Shown: positions 33,001 through 43,261 of the stretch, piece after piece
Layout of the letters: the number at the start of each line of letters is the position of its first letter
How positions within the stretch are numbered: position 1 is the stretch's first letter
From: Gambelia wislizenii
Taxonomy: Eukaryota > Chordata > Lepidosauria > Squamata > Crotaphytidae
Direction of reading: 5' to 3'
NCBI GenBank assembly: GCA_030847615.1
Contig: JAUMIR010000001.1
Location: 438,952,687 to 439,016,686 of the forward strand
DNA length: 64,000 nucleotides
Notes under the pieces: generated by a model
The model's input: only the letters and a program-made list of their open reading frames with translations
The model's database searches: none
Told to the model about the DNA's origin: nothing
Program-made: the position numbers and the translations under genes

Positions 33001-33834
33001 GTAAACTTGAACAATTAGTCACTTGATTCACAGCTCTGTTGAAAGGGCAATCAAGACAAGAATTGAAAATAATCCAGACGTTCCAGAAACCACATAAAGA
33101 GCCAAATTTATCATAATTTACTATACTTAGCCCAACAAGAAACCCCTTTATAATGTGAAATGAAAGAAGTTTCAGTAGAGTACACAGGACAAAAGGTGAT
33201 CTGTTGCCTGGAAAAGAAATCATCCCAATTATATTTGTTCCAAGTGGAGCCAATCAGCTGTGAAATCAATACTGAAAATAAGATGTGAAAGGTTCCTAAA
33301 GCAGAGAAAGAACCAATGCAGTTCTTTCTGGGTTGTGTACTATTGCATTATTTATGCGAGTGTGAAGTTTGCATTTTTCTCTGCACCCCATCTTCAGTGG
33401 GCTTCCTTATTTGCCTGGCTTTCAGAAGACTATAATAATCACCTTGCAGGTCAGACAAAAGTCCATCGAACTCAGTACTCTATAACAATATGAAGTAAGA
33501 TGTACCTGGGAAGATGTACACAAGTCAGAGAGCACATAGAGACAGCAGATGACAAGCACTTGGCGAACAGAGGTGCATGGCCACTAATGCAGAGCAAGGA
33601 ATCCAGGGGTGTAGCCACAGAGGGGGTAGAATGAGAGTTCCTCAATAAAAATTCTGCCCCCCCCATGACTTTTTCAATTCCCACATTTCTATCATTGCAG
33701 TAACTTAAACTGAGCATTGAGGCTTTCAAAGAAAAGAGGCAGGTAAAATTATTGCAGGAGTGCAAACAGAGCAGATACAAGAGTTCTAGGTGGGAATGAC
33801 TTTCAGTGTCTCACTCTTTGCAGTGCTAGAAATT
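33001..33834. other. No gene recognised
   Basis: Unique-looking DNA. CCAGGGGTGTAGCCACAG at 33,602 may be a hAT-type end, with no partner found. Confidence 0.35.
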
Positions 33835-33835
33835 A

Positions 33836-34043
33836 CAGTGGGCCCTTGGTATCCACTAGGGGTTGGTTCCAGGACCCCCTGTAGATACTAAACGCCATGG
33901 ATACAATGGCATAGTAAAATGTTGTCCCTTGTATAAAATGGTAAAATCAAGGTTTGCTTTTTGGATTTTTTTAAAAAAATATTTTCAAGCTATGGATGGT
34001 GGAATCCATGGACACAGAATCCATGGATATGGAGGATCAACTA
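33836..34043. mobile_element. Tigger-like MITE, right end degraded
   Basis: TA then CAGTGGGCCCTTGGTATCC at the left; the interior GGTTGGTTCCAGGACCCCC and GATACTAAACGCCATGG; the right end GGATATGGAGGATCAACTA is diverged. Related to the element at 48,247. Confidence 0.65.
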
Positions 34044-34149
34044 CATAGAGAATATATCTATCTATTTTGGTTAATAGCCAAAAGGATAAGACCTATTCTT
34101 ATGAATTCATCATGATGATTAAATTTAAATGTTTAAATCTGCATGATTC

Positions 34150-35456
34150 CAGGTGACATTTAGAAGGCAATGCCATAATCACAAAAAGTCAACATGGGTT
34201 TCAGAGAAACAAGTCATGCCAGACTAATCTGATCTCTTTTTTTGATAAAGTTACCAGCTTGGTAGATGAAGGGAATGCTGTGGACATTGCATACCTTGAT
34301 TTCAGTAAGGCCTTTGACAAGGTTCCCCATGACATTCTTGCAAACAAGCTTGTAAAATGTGGGCTAGACAAGTTAACTGTTCAATGGATTTGTAATTGGT
34401 TGACCAGCCGAACCCAAAGGGTGCTCAGCAGTGGCTCCTCTTCGTCTTGGAAAGATGTGACCAGTGGGGTGCCACAGGGTTCTCTCCTGGGCCCAGTGCT
34501 ATTCAACATCTTTATCAATGACTTAGATGAGGGAATTAGGGGCATACTTATCAAATTTGCAGATGACACCAAATTGGGAGGAGTAGCTAATACCCTAGAG
34601 GACAGGATCAAAATTCAGAATGACCTGGATAGACTGGAGAGCTGGGCCAAAGCTAACAAAATGAAATTCAATACGGAGAAATGTAAAGTACTGCATTTAG
34701 GGCGGAAAAATGAAATGCATAAATATAGGATGGGAGAGACCTGGCTGAATGAGACTACGTGCGAAAGGGATCTAGGAGTCCTAGTAGACCACAAGTTGAA
34801 CATGAGCCAACAGTGTGATGTGGCAGCTAAAAAGGCCAATGCAATTTTGGGCTGTATCAATAGAAGTATAGTGTCTAGATCAAGGGAAGTAATAGTGCCA
34901 CTCTATTCTGCCTTGGTCAGACCTCACTTAGAATACTGTGTCCAGTTCTGGGCACCACAATTCAGAAAGGATATTGACAAATTGGAGCGTGTCCAGAGAA
35001 GGGCAACTAAAATGGTGAAAGGTCTGGAAACGATGCCTTATGAGGAGAGACTTAGGGAGCTGGGCATGTTTAGCCTAGAAAAAAGACGGTTTAGAGGCGA
35101 TATGATAGCCCTGTTTAAGTATTTGAAGGGATGTCACGCTGAGGATGGAGCAGGCTTGTTTTCTGCTGCTCCAGAGACTGGAACACGGAACAATGGGTGC
35201 AAGCTCCAGGAACAGAGATTCCACCTCAACATGAGGAGGAACTTTTTGACAGTAAGAGCTGTTCGGCAGTGGAACACACTCCCTCGGAGCGTGGTGGGGT
35301 CTCCTTCCTTGGAGGTCTTTAAACAGAGGCTGGATGGCCATCTGTCAGGGATGCTTTGATCAAGATTTCCTGCGTGGCAGGGGGGTTGGACTGGATGGCC
35401 CTCGTGGTCTCTTCCAACTCTGCAATTCTATGATTCTATGATTCTATGATTCTATG
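34150..35456 (+). mobile_element. CR1 LINE, 5'-truncated, open RT frame
   Basis: It runs from ACATTTAGAAGGCAATGCC through the RT and C-terminal coding region to the 3' UTR and four ATTCTATG-type tail units ending at about 35,456. The 3' UTR contains GGACTGGATGGCCCTCG. It is very similar to the copy at 59.3-60.65 kb, which extends further 5'. Confidence 0.93.
34259..35359 (+). CDS. CR1 reverse transcriptase, C-terminal portion (366 codons, uninterrupted)
   Basis: CR1 proteins copy their RNA into DNA at a nicked target. This frame carries RT motif A YLDFSKAFDKVPHD (catalytic Asp14), SGVPQGSLLGPVLFN (residues 69-83), and FADDTK with Asp102-Asp103, followed by the CR1 C-terminal region ([76 protein letters not shown]). 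All three catalytic Asp residues are present. The endonuclease and N-terminal finger region are missing by 5' truncation, so it cannot retrotranspose; the Met is internal. It is the least damaged RT segment in the window. Confidence 0.92.
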   Translation: MVDEGNAVDIAYLDFSKAFDKVPHDILANKLVKCGLDKLTVQWICNWLTSRTQRVLSSGSSSSWKDVTSGVPQGSLLGPVLFNIFINDLDEGIRGILIKFADDTKLGGVANTLEDRIKIQNDLDRLESWAKANKMKFNTEKCKVLHLGRKNEMHKYRMGETWLNETTCERDLGVLVDHKLNMSQQCDVAAKKANAILGCINRSIVSRSREVIVPLYSALVRPHLEYCVQFWAPQFRKDIDKLERVQRRATKMVKGLETMPYEERLRELGMFSLEKRRFRGDMIALFKYLKGCHAEDGAGLFSAAPETGTRNNGCKLQEQRFHLNMRRNFLTVRAVRQWNTLPRSVVGSPSLEVFKQRLDGHLSGML

Positions 35457-35703
35457 ACCTGTACAGAGTATTTTTAGAGGGTCTGACTCCACAGCTGATC
35501 TCCACATGTCATTCACATCTTCTTGAAAAAGACCATGTACAGGCAGTGTGCAAAACAGTGCTTGAATCAAGTTATATTCTTCTTTCAGTTAGGCCACACC
35601 ACTGAAACTATGAAAATAATATAACGGTTATAAGTTATACTGCAAAAGGAGTAAAGTTATCCCTCATGAAGTTCCAATCATAATGTAATACATTACAGCT
35701 TAG
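35457..35703. other. No gene recognised
   Basis: A short unique interval between a CR1 tail and the nested MITE block. Confidence 0.4.
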
Positions 35704-35769
35704 AACCCTTTCACACTACACAGTTATAGCACTATGATTCCACTTTAACTGTCAACCTATGGAGTCCTA

Positions 35770-36633
35770 GGGCCTGTCATTCAAAATGAGAGGGAAAATG
35801 TGAATTGATGTGTACTAACGCCACTTTGAAGCAGCTTTGATTTGTCTTAACGTTTTTTTGGAAAAATTGCAGGTATGTGAAGCTATCCACTTTTGGGACT
35901 TTTTCGGACAAGTAAAATGCAGCACAAGCAGCCTCGCTACGTTGCGAGGCTGCAGCGCTGCAGGGCGTCCCTTTTGGATGACGCCCGTCCCTGCCGGTAC
36001 TGTTGCGGTACCGCAGGGACATTTGAGTGTAATATTTTGGCGATTTTTACTCACGATCGTTGACGAGGCTGCTTGCGCTGCATTTTACTTGTCCGAAAAA
36101 GTCCTTGCTGTCCCAACAGGCATGCCTGCAAATCAAGATGGCGGGTGTGAGTGAATTACTCGCATTTTTATTGTTGCCAGTTGCTGCCACTGAACAGTTG
36201 TTTTAAAAAAAAAAAGCATATCTAAGGTGCAAAAGTGTGATATTCCACCTAAATAAATATTTTTAAAAAGGCTGTTTCATCACCTGAGTGCATGATCACT
36301 ATGGCAAAAATCCAACATGGTGGTTCCAGGTGCTTGCCTTGTTAGCAAGCTCCACCCCAGCCCATATCCAACCAATCAGTTCTCCACTTCCTCTTTTATC
36401 GGGAATGTGAATGAATCTGAATCATCTTGTCCCAGCAAATGGGAATACAGTACACATTCCCCACAGAGCTTTTAAAAACCTTTGGGAAAAGCCGCAAAGG
36501 CTTTTCCTATGGAGATTTTGGTGGATTTGGCCCCCCTCCTTCCGAATACAGCAGATTAATGTGGGATGCCATTTAGACAAATTGTATTCTCCTTGAATTC
36601 TATGAGGAGTATTTTCACCATTTAGACAACCCC
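35770..36633. mobile_element. PIF/Harbinger-like MITE, family A copy 3, with inner insertion
   Basis: CTA at 35,767-35,769 and 36,634-36,636 flanks it. Ends GGGCCTGTCATTC and CACCATTTAGACAACCC. Without the inner element it is about 650 bp, like copies 2 and 6. It shares GCATGCCTGCAAATCAAG, GATGGCGGGTGTGAGTG and GAATTCTATGAGGAGTATT with the other copies. Confidence 0.85.
35896..36104. mobile_element. Inner foldback MITE, 209 bp, TSD TTG
   Basis: GGACTTTTTCGGACAAGTAA and its reverse complement form the ends; TTG at 35,893-35,895 and 36,105-36,107 flanks it. The left half is nearly identical to the left half of 51,469, but most of the right arm is missing, leaving only about 40 bases of it. Confidence 0.87.
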
Positions 36634-36790
36634 CTAGTATTTTCAGTTTAGAGAGGGTTTTTTTTTAAGAATTCTCAGCCAAATTGCTCTAGAACCTCAC
36701 CAAACTACAAACCCCAGGGTTCGACAGGAAACAGCCATGGCAGTTAAAGTGGAATCATTGTGCTATTACTGCATAGTGTAAAAAGGCCCT

Positions 36791-37060
36791 TAATTACTGG
36801 GGGAAGTAACTAATAACAAATACCTAGTTATCAGTCACAAACTACTTGTTTGTTCCTAATTAATTTCAAGCTCTGCCATCATTAGAGCATATGGCAATTC
36901 TATAAGACAAGTGTATGTTGGGTAATGAAATGTTCCCTATTGTTTGTCCTGAATGCCATTCAGTTTTACTGGATCCTCTGAATTCTGAAAGAGTGGGCTT
37001 TGCTCTGTTTGCCTGCTCCTTATCATTCAGAATTTTGTAAACCACCAGTACTGTTTGGAT
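36791..37060. other. No gene recognised
   Basis: A short A+T-rich interval; nothing recognised. Confidence 0.35.
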
Positions 37061-37275
37061 TACTTTAACACACTCTAGTGGAGCTTCCTTTGAAGACTGT
37101 TCAGAAACTTCAGCTGATCCAAAGGGCTGCAGCCAGATTATTAACTGGGGCTAGCTACAGGGAGCACACAACTGCCTTGTTGCAACAGCTCCACTGGTTG
37201 CCCCTTCTTTTCTGGACAGAATTCAAAGTACCAGTAGTCACCTGTAAAGCCCTATATGGTTCAGATCCAGGTTAT
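37061..37275 (+). mobile_element. L2 LINE C-terminal fragment
   Basis: The frame reads LQLIQRAAARLLTGASYREHT, LQQLHWLPLLFWTEFKV and TCKALYGSDPGYLKY, the conserved C-terminal block of L2. It is cut on both sides; a Tigger-like left end follows at 37,284. Confidence 0.85.
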
Positions 37276-37283
37276 TTGAAATA

Positions 37284-37620
37284 CAGTTGCCCCTCCACAT
37301 TCGCAAACTTAGCATTCGCGGTTTTGAATATTCGCGGTTTTGGGAGGGCCCCCGCCCTCCCAAAAGCAGCAAAACGGGGACTCCGGAGGCCCTGTGTAGG
37401 CCTTGGTCAGGAGGTGGGAGGGACGGGGAGGCCTCCATGGGGCCTCTAGAGATGCTCCGGAGGCCCTGTGTAGGCCTCGGTCGGGAGGGGGGAGGGCTGG
37501 GGAGGCCTCCACGGGGAGGCCTTGGGGGAGGTGGGAGGGCCGGGGAGGTGATCACGGGGCCTTCGGAGGTGCTCCAGAGGCCCGTGAAGGCCTTGGGAGG
37601 GAGGTGGAAGGCTAGTATAC
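37284..37620. mobile_element. Tigger-like MITE left half fused to GC-rich minisatellite
   Basis: TA then CAGTTGCCCCTCCACATTCG and AATATTCGCGGTTTTGGG are the left end. From 37,386 it turns into imperfect repeats of units starting GGAGGCCCTGTGTAGGCCT (37,386, 37,457 and a diverged third at about 37,577), with GGTGGGAGGG and CGGGGAGG. No right terminal repeat is seen before L2 sequence resumes. The 232-codon frame spanning this is a chance fusion into L2. Confidence 0.7.
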
Positions 37621-37621
37621 T

Positions 37622-40346
37622 GACGACCCCATTGTCTAGCAGACTCCCTAATCGAGCTGACACAGCTGGTCTCAGAGTTGCTGTTGGAGTTTTGGGCGAC
37701 TTTAACATTCCACTAGAGACCAGCTTGACAAATCTGACTGGTGCGTCTCAGGAGTTCATGGAAACCATGATAAACATAGGCCTATCCCAATTGGTCGTCG
37801 GGCCCACACATTGTGCGGGTCATACCCTCGATGTGGTCTTCAGTATGCAACAGGAATATCGGTGGGCAGAGGTTATTAAAATCACGACATTGTCATGGAG
37901 GGATCATTTCCTGATCAAAACTGAACTAAGAGTCTCTTCCCGCCCCACTGGGGGTGGTGGACCCATTAGAATGGTCCACCCCTGAAGGCTAATGGAACCA
38001 ATAGGATTCCAGAAAGCCTTGGAGGGTTTAATGGTCGGTAACGCCAGTGACCCTGTCGAAGCTTTGGTTAATACCTGGAACACCGACCTTACCAAGGCTA
38101 TCGACACGATCACTCCCAAGCGTCCTTTCCAACTCGCTCCTAACCATAAGCCATGGTGTACATCAGAGCTTAGGAAAATGAAGCGGGTTGGACAATGACT
38201 AGAGTGCAACTGGTGGAAAACTTGACTCTTATCTGACAGGACTCATCATATGAACTTTCTTTGGTCCTATCGAGAGGCAATATGCACAGCGCAGAGATCC
38301 TTCTCCTCTGCACATATTGCGTCTGCAGAGTCCCATCCAGCAGAGCTGTTTAGGGTGGTAAGAGAGATGATGCAGGTTATACCTGTGTAGAACCCATTGC
38401 TTGACCCAACAATGGCCTGCTGTGATGTGTTTAACAACCACTTTGCAGATAAAATCTCTCGGATAAGAGCTGACTTAGATGGCAGTATTTTGACAGAAAC
38501 AATTGACTAGGTGTCCAGCAACTCCGTTGATGTAAGTTTACTGGATCAATTTCAATCCGGACATGGGCAAGCTACTTTGTAGAGTATGGAAGATGACCTG
38601 CCCTCTCGATCCTTGCCCTTCATGGCTGGCCATCGGGGGGGGGTGCCTTGATGGTGCTCCTTAAGGACATCATCAATGCATCCCTCAGGGAAGGGTGTGT
38701 TCCATCCTGTTTAAAGGAAGAGGCAGTTAGGCTGCTCCTGAAAAAACCTTCCCTGGACCCCCTGGACATGAACAACTATAGGCCAGTTTCTGTGTTACCA
38801 TTTTTGAGCAAAGTGATTGACAGGGCAGTTGCTCTTCAACTCCAAGTGGTCTTGGATGAAACTGATTATCTAGACCCATTTCAAACTGTTTCAGGATGGG
38901 ATTTGGAGTTGAGACTTCCATGGTTGCCTTGACCAATGACCTGCATCTAAGCATCGACAGAGATAGTGTGTCCCTGTTGGTGCTTCTAGACCTCTCAGCA
39001 GCTTTCGATACAATAGATCATAGCATCCTCCTGGATCACCTGAGTGGATTAGCAATCGGAGGCACTCCGCTGCAGTGGTTCCGGTCCTTCCTCTCAGGCA
39101 GGTCCCAGAGGATGCTGCTCAGGGACAGCTGCTGCAGCAGAAAGAAGCTTACTTGTGGCATTCCGCAGGGCGCCATCCTGTCCCCAATGCTGTTTAACAT
39201 CTATATGAAGCCGCTGGGTGAGATTATTTGGAGTTATGGGGCTGGATGTTATCAGTACGCTGATGACACCCAGATCTATTTCTCCTTGTCCCAATCATCG
39301 GCCTCGAATTCCGATGGCGTCTCTCCTCTTAATGACTGTCTTAAAGCAGTAATCAGCTGGATGAGGGAAAACAGATTGAGATTAAATCCGGACAAAATGG
39401 AGGTGCTCACGGTAGCGGCCCCAAAACCAGGAGTTGGGTTGCAACCTCCAGTCCTGGATGGGTTCATGCTCTCCATTAAGGACTGTGTTCACAGTCTGGG
39501 GGCACTCCTTGATTCATCGCTTCAGACAACGAGTCAGGTGAATGCGACAGTCAGGAGAACCTGTTATCAGCTTTGGCTGATATGCCAGCTGCGCCTTTTC
39601 CTGGAAGTAAGGGACCTTGAGACTGTGGTGCATATGCTGGTAACCTCTTATCTAGATTTCTGCAATGAGCTTTACATGGGGCTACCCTCGTGCTTGGTCT
39701 GGAAACTTCAGTTGGTACAAATATGGCAGCCAGAGTGGTCTCAGGAACATCTCGGAGAGATCATATAACTCCAGTATTAAAGTCTCTCCACTGGCTGCCA
39801 TCAGTTTCTGGGCCCAGTATAAGGTGTTGGTTATTACCTTTAAAGTCCTAAATGGCTTGGGTCCAACTTATCTTCGGAACCACCTCCTCCCATACAATCC
39901 TCCCCACGCACTCCGGTCCTCTGAGAGGAATTTGCTTCAGCAATAAAAATCTAGGCTGTCTGCAACCTCCCAGAGGGCCTTTTCGGTAATTGCCCCCAAT
40001 TTATGGAAGGGCCTGCCGAACGGGATCCGTCAGATGATGAGCTTAAATAGTTTTTAAAAAGCACTAAAGACGGATCTCTCTCAGCAGGCCTTTTCTGATT
40101 AGATCCCGGCCTCAGGAGCTGCATCTCCTGGCCTTTTTTTAGTTTTGTTTGTATTTGATTTTTTAATGTGATTTTAGTTAGGTGGTTTTAGTTTTATACT
40201 GTTTAATGTCTTTTTATGGGGGACGGTGGGGGTGGGTGGTGCTTTCAGTCGGCATTGTAGTGTTTTAAGTGTTGGAAGCAACCCCGGTTGTTTTTAGCAG
40301 AGGGGTGGGGTATAAATAAATATTATTATTATTATTATTATTATTA
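37622..40346 (+). mobile_element. L2 LINE, long copy (endonuclease C-terminus to 3' tail)
   Basis: It begins in the endonuclease with LGDFNIPLE, HTLDVVF and the terminal DH block (37,690-37,920), passes NNYRPVSVLPFLSKVIDRAV (about 38,775-38,830) into the RT and ends with GTGGGGTATAAATAAA and (ATT)n at 40,320-40,346. Several stops and frameshifts lie between the endonuclease and RT. The longest copy in the window, about 2.7 kb. Confidence 0.92.
38896..39768 (+). CDS. L2 reverse transcriptase core (290 codons)
   Basis: RT domain of the L2 element. Motif A LLDLSAAFDTIDH has Asp32, CGIPQGAILSPMLFNIY is at 87-103, and YADDTQ at 121-126 has both Asp residues. Then come NPDKMEVLTV, CVHSLGALLDSSL, CYQLWLICQLRLFL and DFCNELYMGLPS. 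The frame ends by a frameshift just before the conserved C-terminal block, which continues in another phase (ISFWAQYKVLVITFKVLNGLG at about 39,800). The upstream RT part is in a different frame (38,648-38,932). All catalytic residues are visible but the gene is broken. Confidence 0.9.
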   Translation: MGFGVETSMVALTNDLHLSIDRDSVSLLVLLDLSAAFDTIDHSILLDHLSGLAIGGTPLQWFRSFLSGRSQRMLLRDSCCSRKKLTCGIPQGAILSPMLFNIYMKPLGEIIWSYGAGCYQYADDTQIYFSLSQSSASNSDGVSPLNDCLKAVISWMRENRLRLNPDKMEVLTVAAPKPGVGLQPPVLDGFMLSIKDCVHSLGALLDSSLQTTSQVNATVRRTCYQLWLICQLRLFLEVRDLETVVHMLVTSYLDFCNELYMGLPSCLVWKLQLVQIWQPEWSQEHLGEII

Positions 40347-40347
40347 G

Positions 40348-40757
40348 GATGGAGGACCATCACCTCCCAAAAGTAGTATTCTACGGTGAACTCACCACAG
40401 GTCAGCGTAAGAGGGGCGCTCCAAAAAAGCGATACAAGGACTCCCTGAAACAACATCTCAGGCTTGGCCAAATTGATCACCAACAGTGGTCCGCCCTGGC
40501 CTCACATCGGGAGGCATGGAGACATACTATCCACAATGCTGCAGCCTTATTTGAGAACTCATGCCGAACAAGTCTTGAATAGAAACGACAACGCAGAAAG
40601 AATCACAACATGGTAACATCACCGAAAGAGACCTTCTGCTGTGCTTTCTGCAACCGGACTTGTTTATCTCAGATTGGCCCTTTTTTGTCATCAGCGCGCT
40701 TGCAGAAAGTGCGGGATGAGTCCTTCCTGAATCTTCGTTTGCAAAGAAAAGCCAGAG

Positions 40758-40798
<41 letters not shown>
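40348..40798 (+). pseudogene. LINE C-terminal remnant with GAPKKRYKDSLK motif, plus copy
   Basis: A 77-codon frame has FYGELTTGQRKRGAPKKRYK, WSALASHREAWRHTIHNAAA and then, in another phase, ETFCCAFCNRTCLSQIGPF, a degenerate zinc finger. This GEL-GxRxxGxPKKRYKD plus CxxC finger arrangement is known at the C-terminus of some LINE polyproteins; I cannot place the clade. It ends in GCCAGAGATT and (ATT)n at 40,759-40,798. An inverted relative lies at 42,690-45,500. Confidence 0.6.
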
Positions 40799-40925
40799 GC
40801 TGCTGCACCACACTGCTGACTCATGTTCAGCTTGTGGTCCACTAAGACTCCTAGATCCTTTTTGCATGTACTGCCCTCAAGCCAGGTGTCACCCATCCTA
40901 TATCTGTGCATTTGCCATAAGTACT
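40799..40925 (-). mobile_element. CR1 LINE internal fragment
   Basis: In reverse it reads RYRMGDTWLEGSTCKKDLGV and [16 protein letters not shown], the segment between the RT domain and the C-terminal block. The fragment is bounded by (ATT)n on one side and has no CR1 tail. Confidence 0.85.
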
Positions 40926-40929
40926 GTCC

Positions 40930-41360
40930 CATATGAACCTAGCCATGTTTTTGATCTTCTTGGAAGGTCCTGCTGTCCATCCCACCATCCTCACAGGTAC
41001 ATTTAGTGGAAATACTGGAGAGGGCCTTCTCAGTGGCTGCTCCTGGACTCTAGAAATCCCTTCCCAGAGAGGTCAGACTGGCACCCTCCTCACTATCTTT
41101 TCACAAGCAGGTGATTTTTCTATTATTATTCTGATAGGTCTTTGATAATTAATTTTTTCAGGGGAAACAGGCCTTCTGGTGATGTGCTGGACTTTTATTT
41201 GTTGTTATTGTCTTAATATGTTTTAACTAGTTTCAAATTTTATGATGATTTGATTGCTTTTTAACTTTTGTATGGTGCCAATTTTTAATGATGTTTTAAC
41301 CACTGTAAGCCTCCTTGAATCCCATACTGGAAAAAAGGCAGGCTATAAATAAATAAGGAG
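40930..41360 (+). mobile_element. L2/CR1-group LINE 3' fragment
   Basis: GAGAGGGCCTTCTCAGTGGC, TGCTCCTGGACTCTAGAAATC and CTTCCCAGAGAGGTCAGAC match the APxLWNxLPxEVR region; the 3' UTR ends AAAGGCAGGCTATAAATAAA. Decayed. Confidence 0.65.
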
Positions 41361-41690
41361 GGGGTGGAGAAGTCACACATAAGAAGTCACACACATATAT
41401 TGCAAAAATGAACTTCTGTCACTTCCAAACATTTAAAGTTTGTGCTTTAAAAGAAAAACACAATTCCATTACAATAGTGACAAAGGTGTGTTATCATGTC
41501 AAAGGTATGTTACCCTTTTCTTCTGTATTCACCTTCTTTCTAAAGGGGATGAGAAAATGGATCTAGATGAATACAATACACTTTCATATATACCAGCTTG
41601 CATTTGTTCAGTGAAGATGGAATAAAAAGGAATGTCAAGACAACATGTGACTTCTGTAGTTGGGAAAACATGTTTGCAAATATAGAACTA
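41361..41690. other. No gene recognised
   Basis: A+T-rich DNA without recognised repeats. Confidence 0.35.
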
Positions 41691-42225
41691 AAAATAAAAG
41701 TCCACATGCTTTGTTTTCAAGGAATTCAAGATGACTGTTGAAGAATTTAAGGCCAATACCGATTGCTTATAATTGGATATTAATCATTGAGGTGTCTAGA
41801 TGCTGCTAAAGTAACGAAACCTTGAGCCTGCACTTCATGATTGATGGTTATTAATAATGCTCTCCACATTGTTTTAGAAAGGCATCCATTGGTTATACAA
41901 AAGGAGTGGAGCTTTAAATTTGTAGCTGAAAGGGACAAATAGGATCCTTAAAGGTTAAAGAATGCAATCATTTGCTCACACTCTTGAAGCTTAATGCCTT
42001 CAGCTATTCAACAAGCTAATTAAAACCCAGCTGGAACCAAGTCAATAGATGGTATTTCAAAGGAAAACGCATCACAACAGAAAGTGTAATTTGCAATTAT
42101 TGGAGCACTGAACATTCGAAAGTTTAAAGACAACAGTGTTAGACAAAATTGTGCAGATTTTTGTGCACAACAATATTCTAGGCATTGCCTAGAGTGCACT
42201 GAATAGCCAACACATGTGCAAGTGC
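41691..42225. other. Repeat-free A+T-rich tract, possible conserved non-coding element
   Basis: High-complexity DNA with TTATAATTGGATATTAATC, TGATTGATGGTTATTAATAA, AGCTAATTAAAACCC and TTTGCAATTATTGG, i.e. many TAAT cores. There are no repeat ends and no open frame of note. Regulatory function is only a suggestion. Confidence 0.25.
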
Positions 42226-42344
42226 CTTGTACATATGTAACACCTCCCTACCATTTTTAATTCTAGTTTGTGATGTCATACAAGAAAGGTCTAAGGAGAA
42301 AACAACATGTAAAATCAAGAATGGAGAACACATGGGCCTTCATA

Positions 42345-42610
42345 TGATGGATTATATGAGCCATCATCCCTCATCTTTGGCTACACTGTTTAGGGCTGCT
42401 GGGAGATGCAGTGCAACAACACCTAGAGGACCACATGTGTAGCATCTTTGTGCTGGATTGTCATGGGAATCATGCATTTCTCCCATTATTGTTGGAACAC
42501 AACAGCCAACATACCTCATCCTTGGTTATGCTAGCTAAGGCTTCTGGGAGCTGCAGTCCAACAACATCTGGAGGGCTGCATGATTCCCATCTCTGTGCTG
42601 GGTTAACCAC
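42345..42610. repeat. hAT-derived interior fragments
   Basis: CTGCTGGGAGATGCAGTGC with CAACACCTAGAGGACCAC, and CTTCTGGGAGCTGCAGTCC with AACAACATCTGGAGGGC, are two tandem variants of a segment (GGGAGTTGTAGTCCAACA type) common in reptile hAT repeats. Boundaries uncertain. Confidence 0.4.
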
Positions 42611-42689
42611 TCATAAACTAAGGTGCATATTAGGTATTTGTAACATGTTGGTTATCTTTTGTCTGTAAAACAAATCTCTGAATATCAAC

Positions 42690-42762
42690 AAAAATCTCTC
42701 TCTCTCTGGCTTCTCTTTGCAAATGAAGATTCAGGAAGGACTCATCCCGCGCTTTCTGCAAG
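42690..42762 (-). pseudogene. LINE 3' remnant, minus copy, left piece
   Basis: CTGGCTTCTCTTTGCAAATG and GGACTCATCCCGCGCTTTC are the reverse complement of the 3' end of the LINE fragment at 40,700-40,760. The sequence breaks at TCTGCAAG, where the hAT-like element begins, and resumes at 45,162. Confidence 0.85.
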
Positions 42763-43080
42763 CAGGGCCGGTTTAACCTGTCTGCCAAATCAGCATTGGC
42801 AGGGGCCCCCGAGGTCAAGAGGGGGGCCCGTGTTGGCCTCCTTAATCTGACGGAGACACCCAGGAGACAGCCGGGAGGAGCCCCCTCTTACCTTCCTCCT
42901 CCAAAACCCTCCTGTTGGCTTTTTTAAAAAAACAAAACAGCCTCTCCAAAACTAAAGAGAAAGAGAAAGAAACAGCAGCCCTCCGTGCCAGAAGTTGGAG
43001 GGAGAGGCACGTTGGAGAGGATGAGTGTGTGTGAGAGAGAGAGACAGGGAATTTGAGGGTTGTCTCCCTCAGAAAGGGCT

Positions 43081-43120
43081 CCTTTCCTTTCCTTTCCTTT
43101 CCTTTCCTTTCCTTTCCTTC
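43081..43120. repeat. (CTTTC)n pentanucleotide repeat
   Basis: Eight CCTTT units in tandem inside the 2.4 kb hAT-like element. Confidence 0.95.
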
Positions 43121-43261
43121 CTTGCACACAGATCCCCTCCAGCCCATCTTTCCAGCTGCTTTTAACATGTCTTGGTTCCTCTCCACTCCCTTTCCCCCTT
43201 GGTCTTCTTCAGCTTCCTCCCCTTGCTGCCAACTGAGTTCAGCCTGCAAAAGAAATTTGTG

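Larger units (their letters stand above)
35704..36790. mobile_element. Outer foldback MITE (CACACTACACAGTTATAG type), split by family A copy 3
   Basis: Left arm 35,704-35,769: CCCTTTCACACTACACAG, GCACTATGATTCCACTTTAA. Right arm 36,637-36,790: AACTACAAACCCCAGGG, GCAGTTAAAGTGGAATCATT, GCATAGTGTAAAAAGG, the reverse complement order. A smaller uninterrupted relative is at 63,045. Edges are approximate. Confidence 0.8.

Noticed and set aside
37287..37985. 232-codon plus-strand open frame
   Set aside because: A chance fusion of minisatellite DNA with the L2 endonuclease segment; only the last third is protein-like.
40321..40798. CRISPR-like or other spaced repeat array
   Set aside because: The repeats are plain (ATT)n tails of LINEs, without spacers.
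42842..43249. 135-codon minus frame in the hAT-like element as a transposase remnant
   Set aside because: It is dominated by the translated (CTTTC)n repeat (GKERKGKE) and has no hAT motif.
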